This document shows, in pieces, positions 1 to 12,033 of a stretch of DNA of 64,000 bases (position 1 is its first letter; every line of letters begins with the position of its first letter). Made by a program: the position numbers and the translations under genes. The notes under the pieces are model-generated. The model had not been told where the DNA came from. It worked only from the letters and a program-made list of their open reading frames with translations, and made no database searches. The DNA comes from Spongilla lacustris. Its lineage: Eukaryota; Porifera; Demospongiae; Spongillida; Spongillidae. The stretch is taken from positions 5,977,816 to 6,041,815 of the forward strand of contig OX442433.1 of assembly GCA_949361645.1 (NCBI GenBank). The letters run 5' to 3'.

Positions 1-553
1 GATAGACATGATCATTACTGTCAAGGTTCTCTTGAATTAGAACGTGAATGGTGTACACACAAGTGGTGGCATCGTATATTTACCACAGTTTTTGGGATGT
101 GTGTTGTTGATTCGTTCCTGGCTTACACATTTGCAGTGCAAAGTACATATGGGACACCAGATGATTTCCTAACCTTTATGGGAAAACTTGCATATGAGTT
201 TAATCATAAATGTGTTATTGGGGCAAGGAATGGTTCTACGAGACAAGTTATCAGAAGAACAGGTAATATTGCTGTAATGCACTGAAACATTGCCACAAAA
301 TGTTTTTTTATTCTCATTAGATTGGGAAACAACATATCCTGATTCATTGTCAACCTTGAAAGCTTATAGTGATCACAAAAAGCAAGTGCAATTGAAGTGC
401 AAAATTTGTTCACAAAAGTCATCATACTGTTGTGAAGGATGCTCCAGTGCTACAACAGGTTATGTTCACACTCTCTGCAAACCAAGTACAAAACACAACT
501 GCTTTCAACAGCACCTCACCCTCATTGCTGATAGTAGTGCAACACAGCTATAA
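1..553 (+). CDS. piggyBac-like transposase gene, 3' part, one intron
   Basis: The frame is open from base 1, so the 5' part lies outside the window. Exon 1-262 encodes a run beginning DRHDHYCQ and then WWHRIFTTVFGMCVVDSFLAY, which resembles the late DDE_Tnp_1_7 (piggyBac) region around its last catalytic acidic residue. A GT-AG intron fits at 263-320 and restores the frame into 321-553. That exon ends in a cysteine-rich tail (CKICSQKSSYCCEGC and later C/H residues) like the C-terminal zinc finger of piggyBac transposases and PGBD proteins. The reading is uninterrupted once spliced, so this could be a living transposase or a domesticated PGBD-type gene. Without the 5' part the two cannot be separated. 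Confidence 0.6.
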
Positions 554-2093
554 ATGACATCAATAATAACACTCAATGTTCAACTCAAGGGTATATGAAT
601 TGATTTTGGTTTTGATTGATTGGCCTGATTTATTTTCATTTATTTTAATCAACAAGACAAATTTGATTTCACACTCTCACAATGCATTACAAAGGGTATT
701 AAATATACCAATAACTAACTGGAATGAGTTTTAATACTTATGAAATTATTTTTATCATTACAGACATTCACTGCATTATACACAAGTAAATGCAGTTGAC
801 AAAGAGTCAAAGATGCATTCATATACTTGACATAACATAGAACTACTTGTGTTCATCTCTCAGGACGCTTCATTAGATTAAAAATATTGTTCAACGTGAC
901 AATCCAGTTTATCTATGGGAAATAAAAAGCATATAAATTAGCAATTCGGATGTACATATGTGCAAATTTTTTTATATTTTCTGAATGTAGACTGATTGAA
1001 GTGTCTGATAATCCTTACGCATTAGAGTTAGAAAATAATTCTATAATGTCATTAATAAACAAATCCGGAATGCACGTTTTGAATGCCATAAATAACGTGA
1101 TCTACAAATACACTATTGCACTTAAACTTTTTTTTAATACAATAAAACACTTAGTTTAAATACATAGGGCTATAATGTGAACAAGGGTAGAATAGTGTAT
1201 AGTGAAATGGTTTTACTTTTCAATTGCATCGATTATTTTTTACAAAAACTTACTGCAAATGTTCGTCCTTATTTAAGGACGATAACCGCTATTAAATAAG
1301 GACGACGCGCTGGAGATTAAACATTAAGATCTTTTGCTTTTAGAACTTTTAACAACAATTATCCGTTAATTAACTGCTTGTGGTTAATTTATAAACAATT
1401 TTCCTTTGATTGTGAAACACCCTGTATAACTGAGTACTGTTTTCATACCATCATTTGTGTGGTTGCTCCACTGGAATGTATGGAGCATCACACTCTAATC
1501 GCTGCAGTGCTTCTTTTACACTTGAAGCAATGCAGCAACTGCAGAAGCAGGATAGAAAACTTAAAGCGGTTGGATCTTCTGAGGCATCAATGGGAATGCC
1601 AGAGGCATCATGCAGTGGCTGTGCAAACTCCTGGCATCTGTATATGGTTGAAGCTGCCTATCCTCAAAAAACCACGAATCTCCCACACACCCTGCAGTGC
1701 ATGCTGCTGTAATTGTTGGCTGTGATATTCCCTTGCAGGCCCGCATAATATCCACGGACTGGAAAATGCTGGCCGCGGGTTGTGGTGTACATAAAACTAC
1801 TACCTGGTTATGTCGTGGAGACTTTTAGGACAGCTATCTGCTCCAAGCCATGGGCATCCCCAAGCGGGGAGGGGGGGGGGGGGGGGGGGGGGGGGCGCCC
1901 CCCCCCCCCCCCCCCCCCCCCTTGTAATAAAAGTTTACATACATGCGCACCCCCCCACTGGCTCAATTGGCTGAAAGCGGACAGCACCCGTGGTTGAATC
2001 GGCCGAAAGCGGACAACGTATTCACGGCTGTCAAATGGCGCCCCCTTGCCTGGCCCTATCCTAGCCCCCCCTTCCAGAAAAGCTGGGGGTGCC
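554..2093. other. AT-rich intergenic stretch, no gene seen
   Basis: No convincing exon is visible. A small inverted repeat at about 1262-1302 has arms reading CGTCCTTATTTA and its complement. At about 1867-1921 a run of roughly 29 G is followed almost at once by a run of more than 20 C. The open frames through it encode only Gly/Pro runs. Confidence 0.5.
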
Positions 2094-2906
2094 AGTGGCG
2101 GATCCAGGGGGGGGGGGGGCAACTGGGTTCTGCCCCCCCCCCCCCCCGCCAAAGAGAAATTAAATATTCATAGCTAAGGGGCGGTGCCTTACACGAGTAA
2201 TAGTATGTGCGAAAACGGTTAAATGTACGTGCAAAGGCAGCAGTGCCAGCCGGTGCGGAGCCATGCAGTCTAGAACATCGGGCAGGCATACACGTGCTCT
2301 GAATTAAAACGTCCGCGACAGCTGGAATTGTAATAATTTGTGTGTTTGAGTGAATTCAAAGGCGCCTATACAAGTCAAATCTTTCAATAGCAGCAGGTAT
2401 GCAGCAAATCCATACCGTCAAAATTAATATTATAGTTCACTGGTTCTTTTGACGTTGAAGTTATTCTGGACTGACCAGATGGAGCCTCGGAGTCGAAAGC
2501 GACCAAGCAAAGAAGGTTTGCCATTGGATGCATGATATTATGATCGTTTGTACACAATGCTGATAATCGACGTGCACCACCGGCCAACTTTGGTGCCACG
2601 TCACGCAGAGATAATAGAGTTTATCTACGTAGAAGAGTTATAACGTTTTTGGAGCAGTTTTTACGTACTTTTGGGGGGGGGGGGGGGGGGGTTTCAACGC
2701 AAAAAGCGTTGGCTTCTGGGGCTCCGCCCCAGGCCCCGCTGGGGGAGCTTACAGCGCTCCCCCAGACCCCCTAGCTGGGCGGGAGGGGTGCCCCCCCTCC
2801 TGCACCCTCCCCGGGGTGGCTCCGCATCCAGCTTTGCCCCACCCCCTGCCACACCCTCACCTGTGCCCTCCCCCCCCCCCCGCTCCCAATTCCTGGATCC
2901 GCCCCT
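2094..2906. mobile_element. MITE with 7-bp target-site duplication, probably hAT-type
   Basis: The left end reads AGTGGCGGATCCAGG and the right end is its near complement, CCTGGATCCGCCCCT. The same 7 bp, GGGTGCC, lies immediately outside both ends (2087-2093 and 2907-2913). Termini beginning CAGNGGCGGATCC are common in hAT elements, which usually make 8-bp duplications; the 7 bp seen here may be one base short or the boundary may be off by one. The interior contains poly-G and poly-C runs and a GC-rich patch but no transposase. Related end-like sequences occur near 60590 and 62829. Confidence 0.65.
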
Positions 2907-3438
2907 GGGTGCCCATGCAAGCTAGGGACACGACTTCCTACCCCAAAAGTTTAGCTCGTACTGTAGCAAACCCCGTATAGCTAGCGCACTTCCGTAGGAA
3001 TGTAGCGGCATGCGCAGTAATTAGAAGGTAGGTAGTTGTGTATGTTGTACATGGCTGTAGGTGTTTGCTATATAGTTAGAAGGAAGTACATGTGCAAATG
3101 AGGCTATTGACAAAAAGCCAAATTCCCACCGTAAATCCTAATTAGTATGGACTTATAATAGTTCCAACCGCAAACAGCTACAATTGTAGGCGGCCTGCTT
3201 TATGGAGCACGTGATCCGTTTCGTTAGTTAGTTAGCTAGCTATTCAGTCATGCTCGCCTCAATTTAGCAACAATTTGTTTTATGAATTTTAATTTTAACT
3301 TTGACGTCACGTATATGCATCTACATGTACATCAGCCTAATTGCTAGTTCGTGCATGCATTTGTGCTTATGCAGTTTTACAGCTCTATCTTGTGTCATTT
3401 TCCGGAGGTCGAAATGCTACAGTATACCAACTGCTTCT

Positions 3439-4482
3439 TTAACTTTGCGGTGACTGACATACGAAATCGCAACTGTACAATGTAGCGCTATCATTAGTGG
3501 GCTTCAGTTGCCATCGGAACAAATCCTTCATTCGCATTCTGAATCTCTTATTTATTGCTATTAGCAGCAATGGACTTGCAGTGGGCATCAAGTAGATACA
3601 GTAAATAGCTACATGGAGTAGCGGCACGTCCACTTCTCCATAGGCTCGGCCTTCGCTGATAACAATTGTGGCTATTACTGCATAGTGTACGTACCCAGTT
3701 ATAAAGGGCACGATGGTAACGACAAATAAGGAAGTCATTGACTTGAGTGACCTCACTTCAGCTTCCCAGGAGATGGGGATGTCTCTGTGGTTGAGCTTCA
3801 CCTGCTGGTCGCCATGAGCGCGCCTCTCTTTAATGATGTAAAGTTGTCTGAAGGTATAGGCATATTGAACGGCACCGAAAATAATCAAAGGTATGTAAGT
3901 AATGCATCCTGCTAGTACGAATGCAATGACCAATGGACGTAAACGGCTTTCTTCGAACCATTCGCTCGGCGCATAGCAAGAAATGACACCATCTTCTGCC
4001 TGCAGTGGGCCTAACACACCGCAGCATGTCGCAAAAGCCCACACCGCTGCTACCTGGATGTATGATCTTCTTGAGTACGGTTTCCATTCGAAGAAATGGA
4101 GAACTGCGTTGTATCTCTCTCGACTGATGAATATTTGTAGAAAGATTTGGGGTATATAGGCCATGTAGCTGATAAACTGGTTCAATGAGCACATGGTCTG
4201 TCCTAATACCCACTCTTTGGTCACAGTTGATATCAGCAGCGTTAGAGTCAGGAACAGACAGAGCAGATTGTTGGTCGCCATGGAGTAGAGGTAGATGTTG
4301 ATGTTGTTCTGACCATTGACGCTGCTTGCCTTCACAAGCAGAGCGATTAAGAGGAGATTTGAGACCAGTCCAAGCAACAGCTGTAGGAAAAGGACTGGGG
4401 TAAAGATAACCGCCAAATCTGGAAGTCGAGAAATATTATTAGTGCTAGCTTGACTTATGTTGAGTGCGCTGGTTTCGTCCAT
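3439..4482 (-). CDS. Rhodopsin-like (class A) GPCR, copy 1, intronless
   Basis: Single-exon frame of 347 aa with seven hydrophobic segments (about 24-50, 62-85, 98-119, 143-160, 183-207, 251-272, 287-310). Class A landmarks are visible: an SN motif in TM1; a TM3 cysteine at 98 able to pair with the ECL2 cysteine at 169; an ERY triplet (122-124) in place of DRY; and a Pro-containing TM7, although NPxxY is replaced by PTASPLLLIAI, followed by a basic helix-8-like stretch. Two N-glycosylation sequons (NIS) sit in the short N-terminus. It is closely related to the gene at 10159-11346; the two share most of their coding sequence but not their upstream flanks. The C-tail is shorter here, apparently after a small deletion and frame change near 3480. 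Ligand and G-protein partner are unknown. Confidence 0.88.
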   Translation of the reverse strand: MDETSALNISQASTNNISRLPDLAVIFTPVLFLQLLLGLVSNLLLIALLVKASSVNGQNNINIYLYSMATNNLLCLFLTLTLLISTVTKEWVLGQTMCSLNQFISYMAYIPQIFLQIFISRERYNAVLHFFEWKPYSRRSYIQVAAVWAFATCCGVLGPLQAEDGVISCYAPSEWFEESRLRPLVIAFVLAGCITYIPLIIFGAVQYAYTFRQLYIIKERRAHGDQQVKLNHRDIPISWEAEVRSLKSMTSLFVVTIVPFITGYVHYAVIATIVISEGRAYGEVDVPLLHVAIYCIYLMPTASPLLLIAINKRFRMRMKDLFRWQLKPTNDSATLYSCDFVCQSPQS

Positions 4483-7033
4483 TGATGAGTTAGGGCCTTA
4501 GAGAAAATATATCATTACAGCATATTAAATACGATTTCGCGTATTAGTTTGATGACGCTTTTCATGTGTCAAGTAAGTGACCACTCCGTAATCTGCCATG
4601 CCACCATATTGGTGCACATGTATTCACGTGGTGAATGAAATCATGACAAGGATTCTAGTCAGTCAATCCGCTGCGATGAGTTCCACGTTTTTTTTTTTTT
4701 TTTTTTTTTTTTTTAACTAGACACGGTAACATACATGAAAGTAAGATAAAGTTGAGCGGTGCCCCATCATCGAATTCACTCGTGAGCCCCTAGCTCAAAC
4801 ACAAACTGGATGCCTTTATGATCAGATGGCAAAGGCTACTCGTGCCCTAACGTAGTTGCATGTTTGAGAGTAGGCTTTTCCCCATTTGTGAGCCAAGTTT
4901 ACTGCTCGTCTTTTCAACAAAATGTCCGGCCTCTCTGTGACATTAAAATTGATAAAACGCGCGCATGTTATACGACGTCGTGGGGCAATTTGTAATGTTC
5001 CATTACAACTTGCATTCCTCAGTACATGACAGATAACATGTATACGTGCATGTCGACGTAGTATAATGTTTATTCTCCCGACGACCTAGACGCAAGTTAA
5101 AATTGATTTTTAGCAAATCTATATGAGTAGATAACAAAGCAAAAACACATTGTATACTGCAATGATGGTTAGCAATTCAGAAAATATTGCATGGTACTTC
5201 ATTGCAATTCTTCAAGGATCGTTAAAAACAGTCAATACTGTATTGCCAAAAGATGCGTTTTAATTGGTAAATGCATGGCGAAGTACAAACAACTCGCAAC
5301 AATTCAGTAATGTTGGAAAAATCAGAACGACGTATTAAACGTAGGGGATAGTAAGACAGGTCTCGACTTTGGCACTATGCAAATTTTAAAAAACTACATT
5401 GTAGATTTGGAAATTGCTTACTCATCAAGTGCATGAACGATGCATATGTGTCAGTCGTATGTTTTTGGAATAGCTACAGTGCATGGAGATCGTTGTAGTT
5501 GGACGACATTTAGGTTCCTTCGAATTACCACGTGTGATATCGAAAATCTGACTGTACAGACGCATGGGCTATACAATTGTCATCAAGTAGTCAAAATTAG
5601 GGTGTATCACGTGACTGTCACGTTTTACAGCTTGTCGACTGAGTTTTGCTAGCATATGGACTGAGAAATGAGTGGTTCACAAAATTTGTTGAAGTCGTTA
5701 CAAGTTTCCGGCCATATTCTAAAATTGTGTGGAGCGCGTTCTATTCAGAAGGTTACCAGATGCTAGATAATATTTATAAATAATATTCTCTCTTTTTTGT
5801 TTACAAACAATATTAAAGTGTAATTGCATGGATTTTGTATTTAAAAATACTAAACTTGAATATTAATAAATAACTAAATAACATAAACCTACGTTCCCCT
5901 GGAAGCATGTTCAGATCTATTAGCTGAAATATATAGAGCATTAAAAATTTAAATGGGGTGTTTGTATTGAATGTTTTGGTCCCAGGAGTTAATATAGTCA
6001 TTATATACATTGGATTAGTTATAATTTGTTCCATGCACCATACCAATTAGGGTTCTGTTATATTTCAATTGAAAAACTAGACGACCAATAATGGTCAAGA
6101 TGGCGGCGCCATAACCTATCATTGTTGAAAGGCTCCCGAACCAGAAAGTCAATGTAATGGGAAAAAAAAAAACGAATGGCAGTAAAACGTGTACCAATGT
6201 GCTGCAATGGGTGGCAATTGAAGATACATGCACAAGCCCGTAGACCAGGTCAGGAAAAGGGGGGGTTCGAAAAAAATATGTGGACCCAAAGTGGGCGTGG
6301 GTCACCAAAAGGGGGAGGGTGCGGGAGGGGGAAGTGCCCCCTCCCGCGCTTCGCGCGGAAGCTTTTGAAAACATTGATTTGGCAACACAAAAGAATTAAT
6401 ATTTGCAGACACATGTACATGTACCAAAACACTCACAACCGAAAAATAAACAAGATGAGCAATTCAATTTCATGCAACCTTCCAAGGTGAGCTGGCTGAT
6501 ATGAAAGGAGGGGAAGGGGCTAAACCTAACATGTCGTTTTGCTATGCAATCCGCTAAATCGATCTTCGCTTTAAAAAAAAAAAAACAATGCTTCTGATTC
6601 AATGGCTGCTTAGTCAACCTGACATATAGTTTCCGAAGCGGGACACACAGCAGGCTCTGCAGCTTTTGCCACAGAACAGCGAAAGATACAAGCAAATTCA
6701 GGGATTTGTGCAGAACTAGGCTGGAGTTGCATACCCCTTGCTGTTGAATCATTCGGGGCCTGGGAGTGGACAGCATTTATTCCAGACTAAACCTTTCCCT
6801 TGTGCGCTCGAATGCCAGAGCATTTCTTGCAAGGGCAGGTCCCCGTGCTAAAGTCTCAGACCTCTACTTAGATGGTTGACTCATACATAGTTACATAGTT
6901 TACTAGTTAAATATTGAAATTTGTGTTTATATGAATTAATGGCACATGAAAAATACTACATATTTAGGCAGGTTATACATTTATATACAAACACAATTAA
7001 TTAGTATACAGTGACAGAGTGTTTTAACAGAAT
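4483..7033. other. Intergenic, no gene recognised
   Basis: Upstream of GPCR copy 1 there is a T-run at about 4690-4713 and otherwise AT-rich sequence. A G-rich segment near 6250-6345 resembles dispersed GC-rich repeat fragments seen elsewhere in the window. None of the short open frames has a recognisable domain. Confidence 0.4.
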
Positions 7034-7237
7034 TCAAGGGCGGATAATAGAGTCAAGTTCAAGCTTCCTTGGGTGCAAATGGGCATAGCGTGTGACAACT
7101 TCATCTAAGTCCATGTCCATGTCATAATGTATATGCAGGAGAGCAAGGCTAGAAAGACGGCTATTTCCCATCGAGGCTCTCATATAATTGTGCAGTCTTC
7201 GAAGAGCACTAGCACCCCGCTCGTTCACGCTCTCTTT
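7034..7237 (-). pseudogene. hAT transposase C-terminal dimerisation fragment
   Basis: The minus-strand frame reads NERGASALRRLHNYMRASMG followed by RLSSLALLHIHYDMDMDLDEVV. This matches the hAT C-terminal dimerisation block, whose usual form has ER..SALRRLK.Y.R..M...RLS.LALL.IH....D.D..I. No zinc finger or catalytic core is seen upstream, so it is a remnant. A non-autonomous hAT element lies 5 kb away at 12156-12940, but nothing shows that the two belong to one family. Confidence 0.75.
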
Positions 7238-8569
7238 TCTTTTGTTGGGAGCTACCCGGCATAGTCGATCGGCCCGGCGATTATTAAAGCGACGGCGTAT
7301 AGATTAATTATTAAACCGGCGCAAATTGCTTTTTAATTTATTGAGACGTAATTTGATAATTATTATAATAAATACAGGTTAACCGTTACGTTGTGTTATA
7401 CGTACGTTATTAGTCAGGGAAGCCTAATCGCCTAAATCCGCCTTAGAGAGCTGCCTGCACGGCGGCACCGTAGTACTTCTACGTAAGCGGAGTGCAGGAC
7501 CTTTATCCTCTGAAGGGGGGTTCGTTCCCCCCGAACCCCCCCCCCCCCCCCTGGCTACGGGCCTGATGCAGTTTTAACAAACAGTGTAATACAATAATTA
7601 GGTAAGAAAAAAATTGATTTTGTGTTCATGTCTATGGGAAGGTATTTTGCATTCCCGAATTTTTTATACAGTTTGCATTTAACAACCTTTCTGAACATAA
7701 AATTGAAATGGCAAAAGTGTGATTAGTTAATAAAATTCAAAAGTAGCCATAGTGTATCTAATTTAAATATCTTAAATTGTAACTTTGTTTTGAATAAATT
7801 AGAAACATTACTGCTTAAAAATTCAACACAAATTCAAAGCACACTACTCTATGTAATGGCAATTCTTTTTGAGCACCATCACTTTCCCGGGGACCGCTGA
7901 TTTCTGCATATGGAAAGCTGAAAATCGTACCGCTATATAGATTATTATAATTATCATTGATGGAAGTGCATGATGCAGGCAGTAGTCTTGCCGAGATCGA
8001 GAGAGGGCGCGATATACATGTACTGAAACTGAATGATTGTCCGCACTGCGACACACTATACTTGTTGACTCGGCCGGTATACAAGACCCTAATTATCATC
8101 ACGTGATTCGCTTGTGACTTCTTTAAGACTGACAGTTTTTTGAGGTAAAGGAGAGTACTGTTGAGTTGGAAATCATCAACAAATGCTTAAAACCTTCAAA
8201 AGCGAACAATTATGTGAGTTCTCTGTGCAACGTGTTGCTCTGGTGTTTTGATCGTCGCTGTACGCAATGTAACGCCTAGTTTTCCCTCTGGTGGTCGGTA
8301 GAAGCGATTAAGTATATAAGTTTTAGAATAGCATGCTTATGTACCATCCGTAGAGTGCGCCAAAAAAATGTTTTACCTTACCTGTACTAAGCGAACGGGC
8401 ATAATTCAATTTTTTATGTGGACGGAATAGGGCAAACTGTGCTCCCTTTTGCCACTTGTATTCAAAGATGTATTCACAAAGAAGAGTAGAATATCATTCT
8501 AGGAAGGTTATAAAGTGCGCATCATCTAAATGGAAGCGATATCATTCGTAAGGGAGTTGCTCTGATGTT
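7238..8569. other. Intergenic, no gene recognised
   Basis: AT-rich sequence with a short C-run at about 7537-7550. No frame with a recognisable domain was found on either strand. Confidence 0.4.
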
Positions 8570-8589
8570 TCAGTTGACTCTGTTCCAGT

Positions 8590-9170
8590 CACTATTCCAA
8601 GTTGTGAAACTGTCTTTAGTCTAACATGACATATAGGTTTGGTGTGTCTCATGCACTCAGTTAACTGTTTCATGCCTCTTCAGTTAACAATTGGTCCTCA
8701 TTATACATGGTTCAGTGGCTGAGCCCTCTTATTCACTGGCCTGGTAAAGTGAAGAAGAGTTTGCCACAAGCATTTAAAAAGTTTTATGGTAGATGCATCT
8801 ATATACTTGACTGCATGCACAGAGATATTTATAGAGAGACCTATTTATCTTGTTGCGAGCAAGGCCACAATAACAGCAATATACCATTTCTTATTGCCGT
8901 ATTATCCCTGAGAGCACTTTCTCTTTCCTTTCAAAACCTGGACAAGCATTTATTCAGCGAGTACAGAGCAATGTGGCATTTTAGAAATCCTTTTCCCTGG
9001 TGACATCATATTAACTGATCATGGCTTCACAGTGGAAGACGCAGTGGGTATTTATTGTGCTCAAGTTGTTGCTCCTCCTATCAGTACTAAAGGTAAAAAA
9101 AAAAAAATCAGAAGGCTGGTCAAGGGAAATATATATCACATGAAAGAATTCATGTTGAATTAACATGTGA
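8590..9170 (+). pseudogene. DDE_Tnp_4 (Harbinger-like) transposase remnant
   Basis: The frame from 8707 encodes VQWLSPLIHWPGKVKKSLP, then FKKFYGRCIYILDC. This is the region around the first catalytic Asp of DDE_Tnp_4 transposases, which are often linked to THAP domains. After a stop at 9001-9003, a +1 shift leads into DIILTDHGFTVEDAVG, the block with the second catalytic Asp and the usual D.GF. A degraded version of the MRIHVER block (third acidic residue) follows near 9120-9160 with stops. The frameshift and stops mark it as dead. Confidence 0.75.
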
Positions 9171-10158
9171 TTTCTCTCCTGTACAATTCTGAAGGACATT
9201 ATTATGATTACACTTCTAAAAAACAATTGAAATGATATTCGTACAATTGGCTCTCAGTATACTGGCTTACTGTGTGTTCTGCATTATGTCATACTGATGT
9301 GTGAATCAGTTGTACCATTCAATTAATACATGCTTGAGTCTTTTTTTTTTTCAGTTGCAGCTGTCAGTCTGGACAATAACATTTAAATATGCATGCCACG
9401 TGGAATCACTCAATTGGACAGCCAGGATTATTGCAGTCAATCATACTGAGCTTTGCCAGTCTCCTCTGGCATATTGCAATAGCATCACACTTCATTTATA
9501 TGTTCCTCCTCTGCTGCGGATGAATTAGTGTTGTACTTTTTGATTTGAGTACCATTTCCCAATAATTTCTGGAAGAATAGGTAAAAGGTTTGTACCTTTT
9601 GTGACTGTGCTTAACCTGAGAGATAGATTAGTTAAAATAATAATAATAATAATTAAAAACCTAAACACTACATTCAAGGCAATGCCGCTAGGTCTAGCTA
9701 ATACGGCATCTTTGGGCTGGCTTCGCTAGATCAAGGCATATGTTTAGCTGTTTGATTTGCAGCAGCTTTATGTCACTTGCGTAGCCCGCTGAAAAGTACG
9801 TCCGAACCTCGGTACTTCCATATAGGCTTTCAAATCCTCTTTTTTGTAAGAACTTGGAGAATGAACCAAACAAATGCACATGCAGAAAAAAAAAAATCTA
9901 CTGAAGTGCTAGACACGTTTCTAGATCCTGGCATCAATCGGAGCATGATGCGGATCGCTCGACAAACTCAACAGGTCAAGTTTCTTATTGCTCTGATGCA
10001 GTGCTGCTTCCCCGCAGTGCCTAGCTACTTACTACATTGTGTCATGTCACATGATGCCACGCCCTAATTTATGCGTGTGCATAGGGTCTATACAGATGCA
10101 AATATAATTGGCTATATTACAGTTTTGTAGGTTACGTATATACATGTGTACATGCTGC
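9171..10158. other. Intergenic, no gene recognised
   Basis: Contains a T-run at about 9341-9350 and an ATA-type microsatellite at about 9636-9652. An open frame at 9301-9528 has no recognisable domain and may be part of the decayed element to its left. Confidence 0.35.
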
Positions 10159-11346
10159 TCAAGTAGTTTTTACCACCTCCGGGCCATCAGTCATGCAGTT
10201 GTCCATGTGTTCAGTGTATAATACTTTGATGAACGGCGGTCGAAATGCTACATCGGATACGACTTCTTTCGCACCATTCATGGGCAGGTGTAAGGGAAGT
10301 GCACTGACCTGCGAAATCGCACCTGTAGCGCGGCGGATAGCATCAGGGCCGCTATCATTAGTGGGCTTCAGTTGCCATCGGAACAAATCCCTCATTCGCA
10401 TTCTGAATCTCTTATTTATTGCTATTAGCAGCAATGGGCTTGCCGTAGGCATCCAGTAGATACTCAAAATAGCTACGTGGAGTAGCGGCACGTCCACTTC
10501 TTGATAGGCTCGGCCTTCGCTGATAACAATTGTGGTTGCGTAGTACACGGACCCAATTATAAAGGGCACGATGGTAACGACAAACAAGCAAGTCATTGAC
10601 TTGAGTGACCTCACTTCAGCTTCCCATGAGATGGGGATGTCTCTGTGGTTGAGCTTCACCTGCTGGCCATGAGCGCGCATCTCTTTAATGATGTAAAGCT
10701 GTCTGAAGGTATAGGCATAGTGAACTGCGCCAAAAATAATCGCAACTGTGCAAGTAATGCATGCTGCTATTACATATGCGATGACCAATGGATATAAACG
10801 GCGTTCTTCGAACCATCTGCTTGGTGCATAGCAAGAAAGGACACCATCTTCCTTCCCCACTATCTGTCCACCCTGCAGTAGGCCTAATACCCCAGTAAAT
10901 ATTGCTTTAATCCACACCGCTGCTACCTGGATGTAAGTTCTTCTTGAGTACGGTTTCCACTCGAAGAAATGGAGAACTGCTTTGTATCTCTCTCGACTGA
11001 TGTACATTTGGAGTAAGATTTGGGGTATGTTGACCATGTAGGTGATAAACTGGTTCAATGAGCACATGGTCTGTCCTAATACCCACTCTTTGGTCACAGT
11101 TGATATCAGCAGCGTTAGAGTCAGGAACAGACTGAACAGATTGTTGGTCGCCATGGAGTAGAGGTAGATGTTGATGTTGTTCTGACCATTGACGCTGCTT
11201 GCCTTCACAAGCAGAGCGATTAAGAGGAGATTTGAGACCAGTCCAACCAAAAGCTGCAGGAGCAAGACTGGGGTAAAGATAACAGCCAAATCTGGGAGTC
11301 GAGATGTATTTGCTTGGCTTGTGTTGAGTGCGCTGGTTTCGTCCAT
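10159..11346 (-). CDS. Rhodopsin-like (class A) GPCR, copy 2, intronless
   Basis: Single-exon frame of 395 aa and paralogue of the 3439-4482 gene. It shares the same start (MDETSALN), the same seven-helix layout, TM3 and ECL2 cysteines, and the ERY motif at the end of TM3. TM7 again lacks NPxxY and ends in SPLLLIAINKRFR. Differences cluster in TM4-ECL2, where this copy has an extra short stretch after LLQGG, and in TM5 and TM6. The C-tail is about 60 residues longer than in copy 1 and runs on in the frame that copy 1 has lost. The two copies are in the same orientation about 6.7 kb apart, so a tandem duplication is likely. The start is chosen because it is the first in-frame Met and is conserved between the copies. 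Confidence 0.9.
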   Translation of the reverse strand: MDETSALNTSQANTSRLPDLAVIFTPVLLLQLLVGLVSNLLLIALLVKASSVNGQNNINIYLYSMATNNLFSLFLTLTLLISTVTKEWVLGQTMCSLNQFITYMVNIPQILLQMYISRERYKAVLHFFEWKPYSRRTYIQVAAVWIKAIFTGVLGLLQGGQIVGKEDGVLSCYAPSRWFEERRLYPLVIAYVIAACITCTVAIIFGAVHYAYTFRQLYIIKEMRAHGQQVKLNHRDIPISWEAEVRSLKSMTCLFVVTIVPFIIGSVYYATTIVISEGRAYQEVDVPLLHVAILSIYWMPTASPLLLIAINKRFRMRMRDLFRWQLKPTNDSGPDAIRRATGAISQVSALPLHLPMNGAKEVVSDVAFRPPFIKVLYTEHMDNCMTDGPEVVKTT

Positions 11347-11960
11347 CGTTTATATGCCTGCTCCGTTGGAACACGGAAAGTGCATGTACGGCTATATATA
11401 TGATAATAATATATAATAGTATCATTATACATATTTGCGTACATGTGATCCTATGTGCACCGGTTTGAGCCACAAAAATGTTGCGAAAAATGCCACAAAT
11501 GACGTTTAGTTTCGTACCCAGTCGTATAAATGATTTTTATAATAATATATAGCCGGTGGCAGTTTTCGTCGGTACCAATCTGACGCAGGGGAGGCAGAGT
11601 TAAAATGGTTAGCTGCGGTTAAGGCTATGCATGGGTATAAGTTGACTGATTATTGCTGACTGCCGTATGGAGGGACTTTACACAAATGACAATACCCATT
11701 GAGTAAATCAGAGCACATCAGTGTGTCTGCATTAATATTAGCTGTCACTCTAGCTACACACGTTCCCGCCTAAACTTCCAGATATAGTACATTTCCCAAC
11801 TAACACTTTTTAAAAGTTTCAGGCAACGTCTCATAGTGTGTGAAAACGTACATGTATTAATTTCCACACATGGCGCGGATTATGTAACTTTTTGGCGCGT
11901 GACTTGGCTTCCATCCCAATGTTTTGTCCATTTATCGTCTGGGCACGAGACTTCGGCACA

Positions 11961-12033
11961 TTGGTCTCGTTCCCAGACCCTAAGCGTTGCGTATGTATTT
12001 AAAACATACGTCATATTGGTCTGGGTACGAGAC
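11961..12033. mobile_element. Mini inverted-repeat element (GTCTCG..CCCAGACC ends)
   Basis: A 73-bp unit whose ends are inverted copies: TTGGTCTCGTTCCCAGACC on the left and GGTCTGGGTACGAGAC on the right, with a second small stem around TTTAAA in the middle. The same end sequence recurs at 14611, 15232, 59146, 60473 and 60518, so this is one of several members of a MITE family. Confidence 0.6.

Noticed and set aside
1808..2289. Gly/Pro-rich ORFs around 1860-2150
   Set aside because: They are translations of G and C homopolymers.
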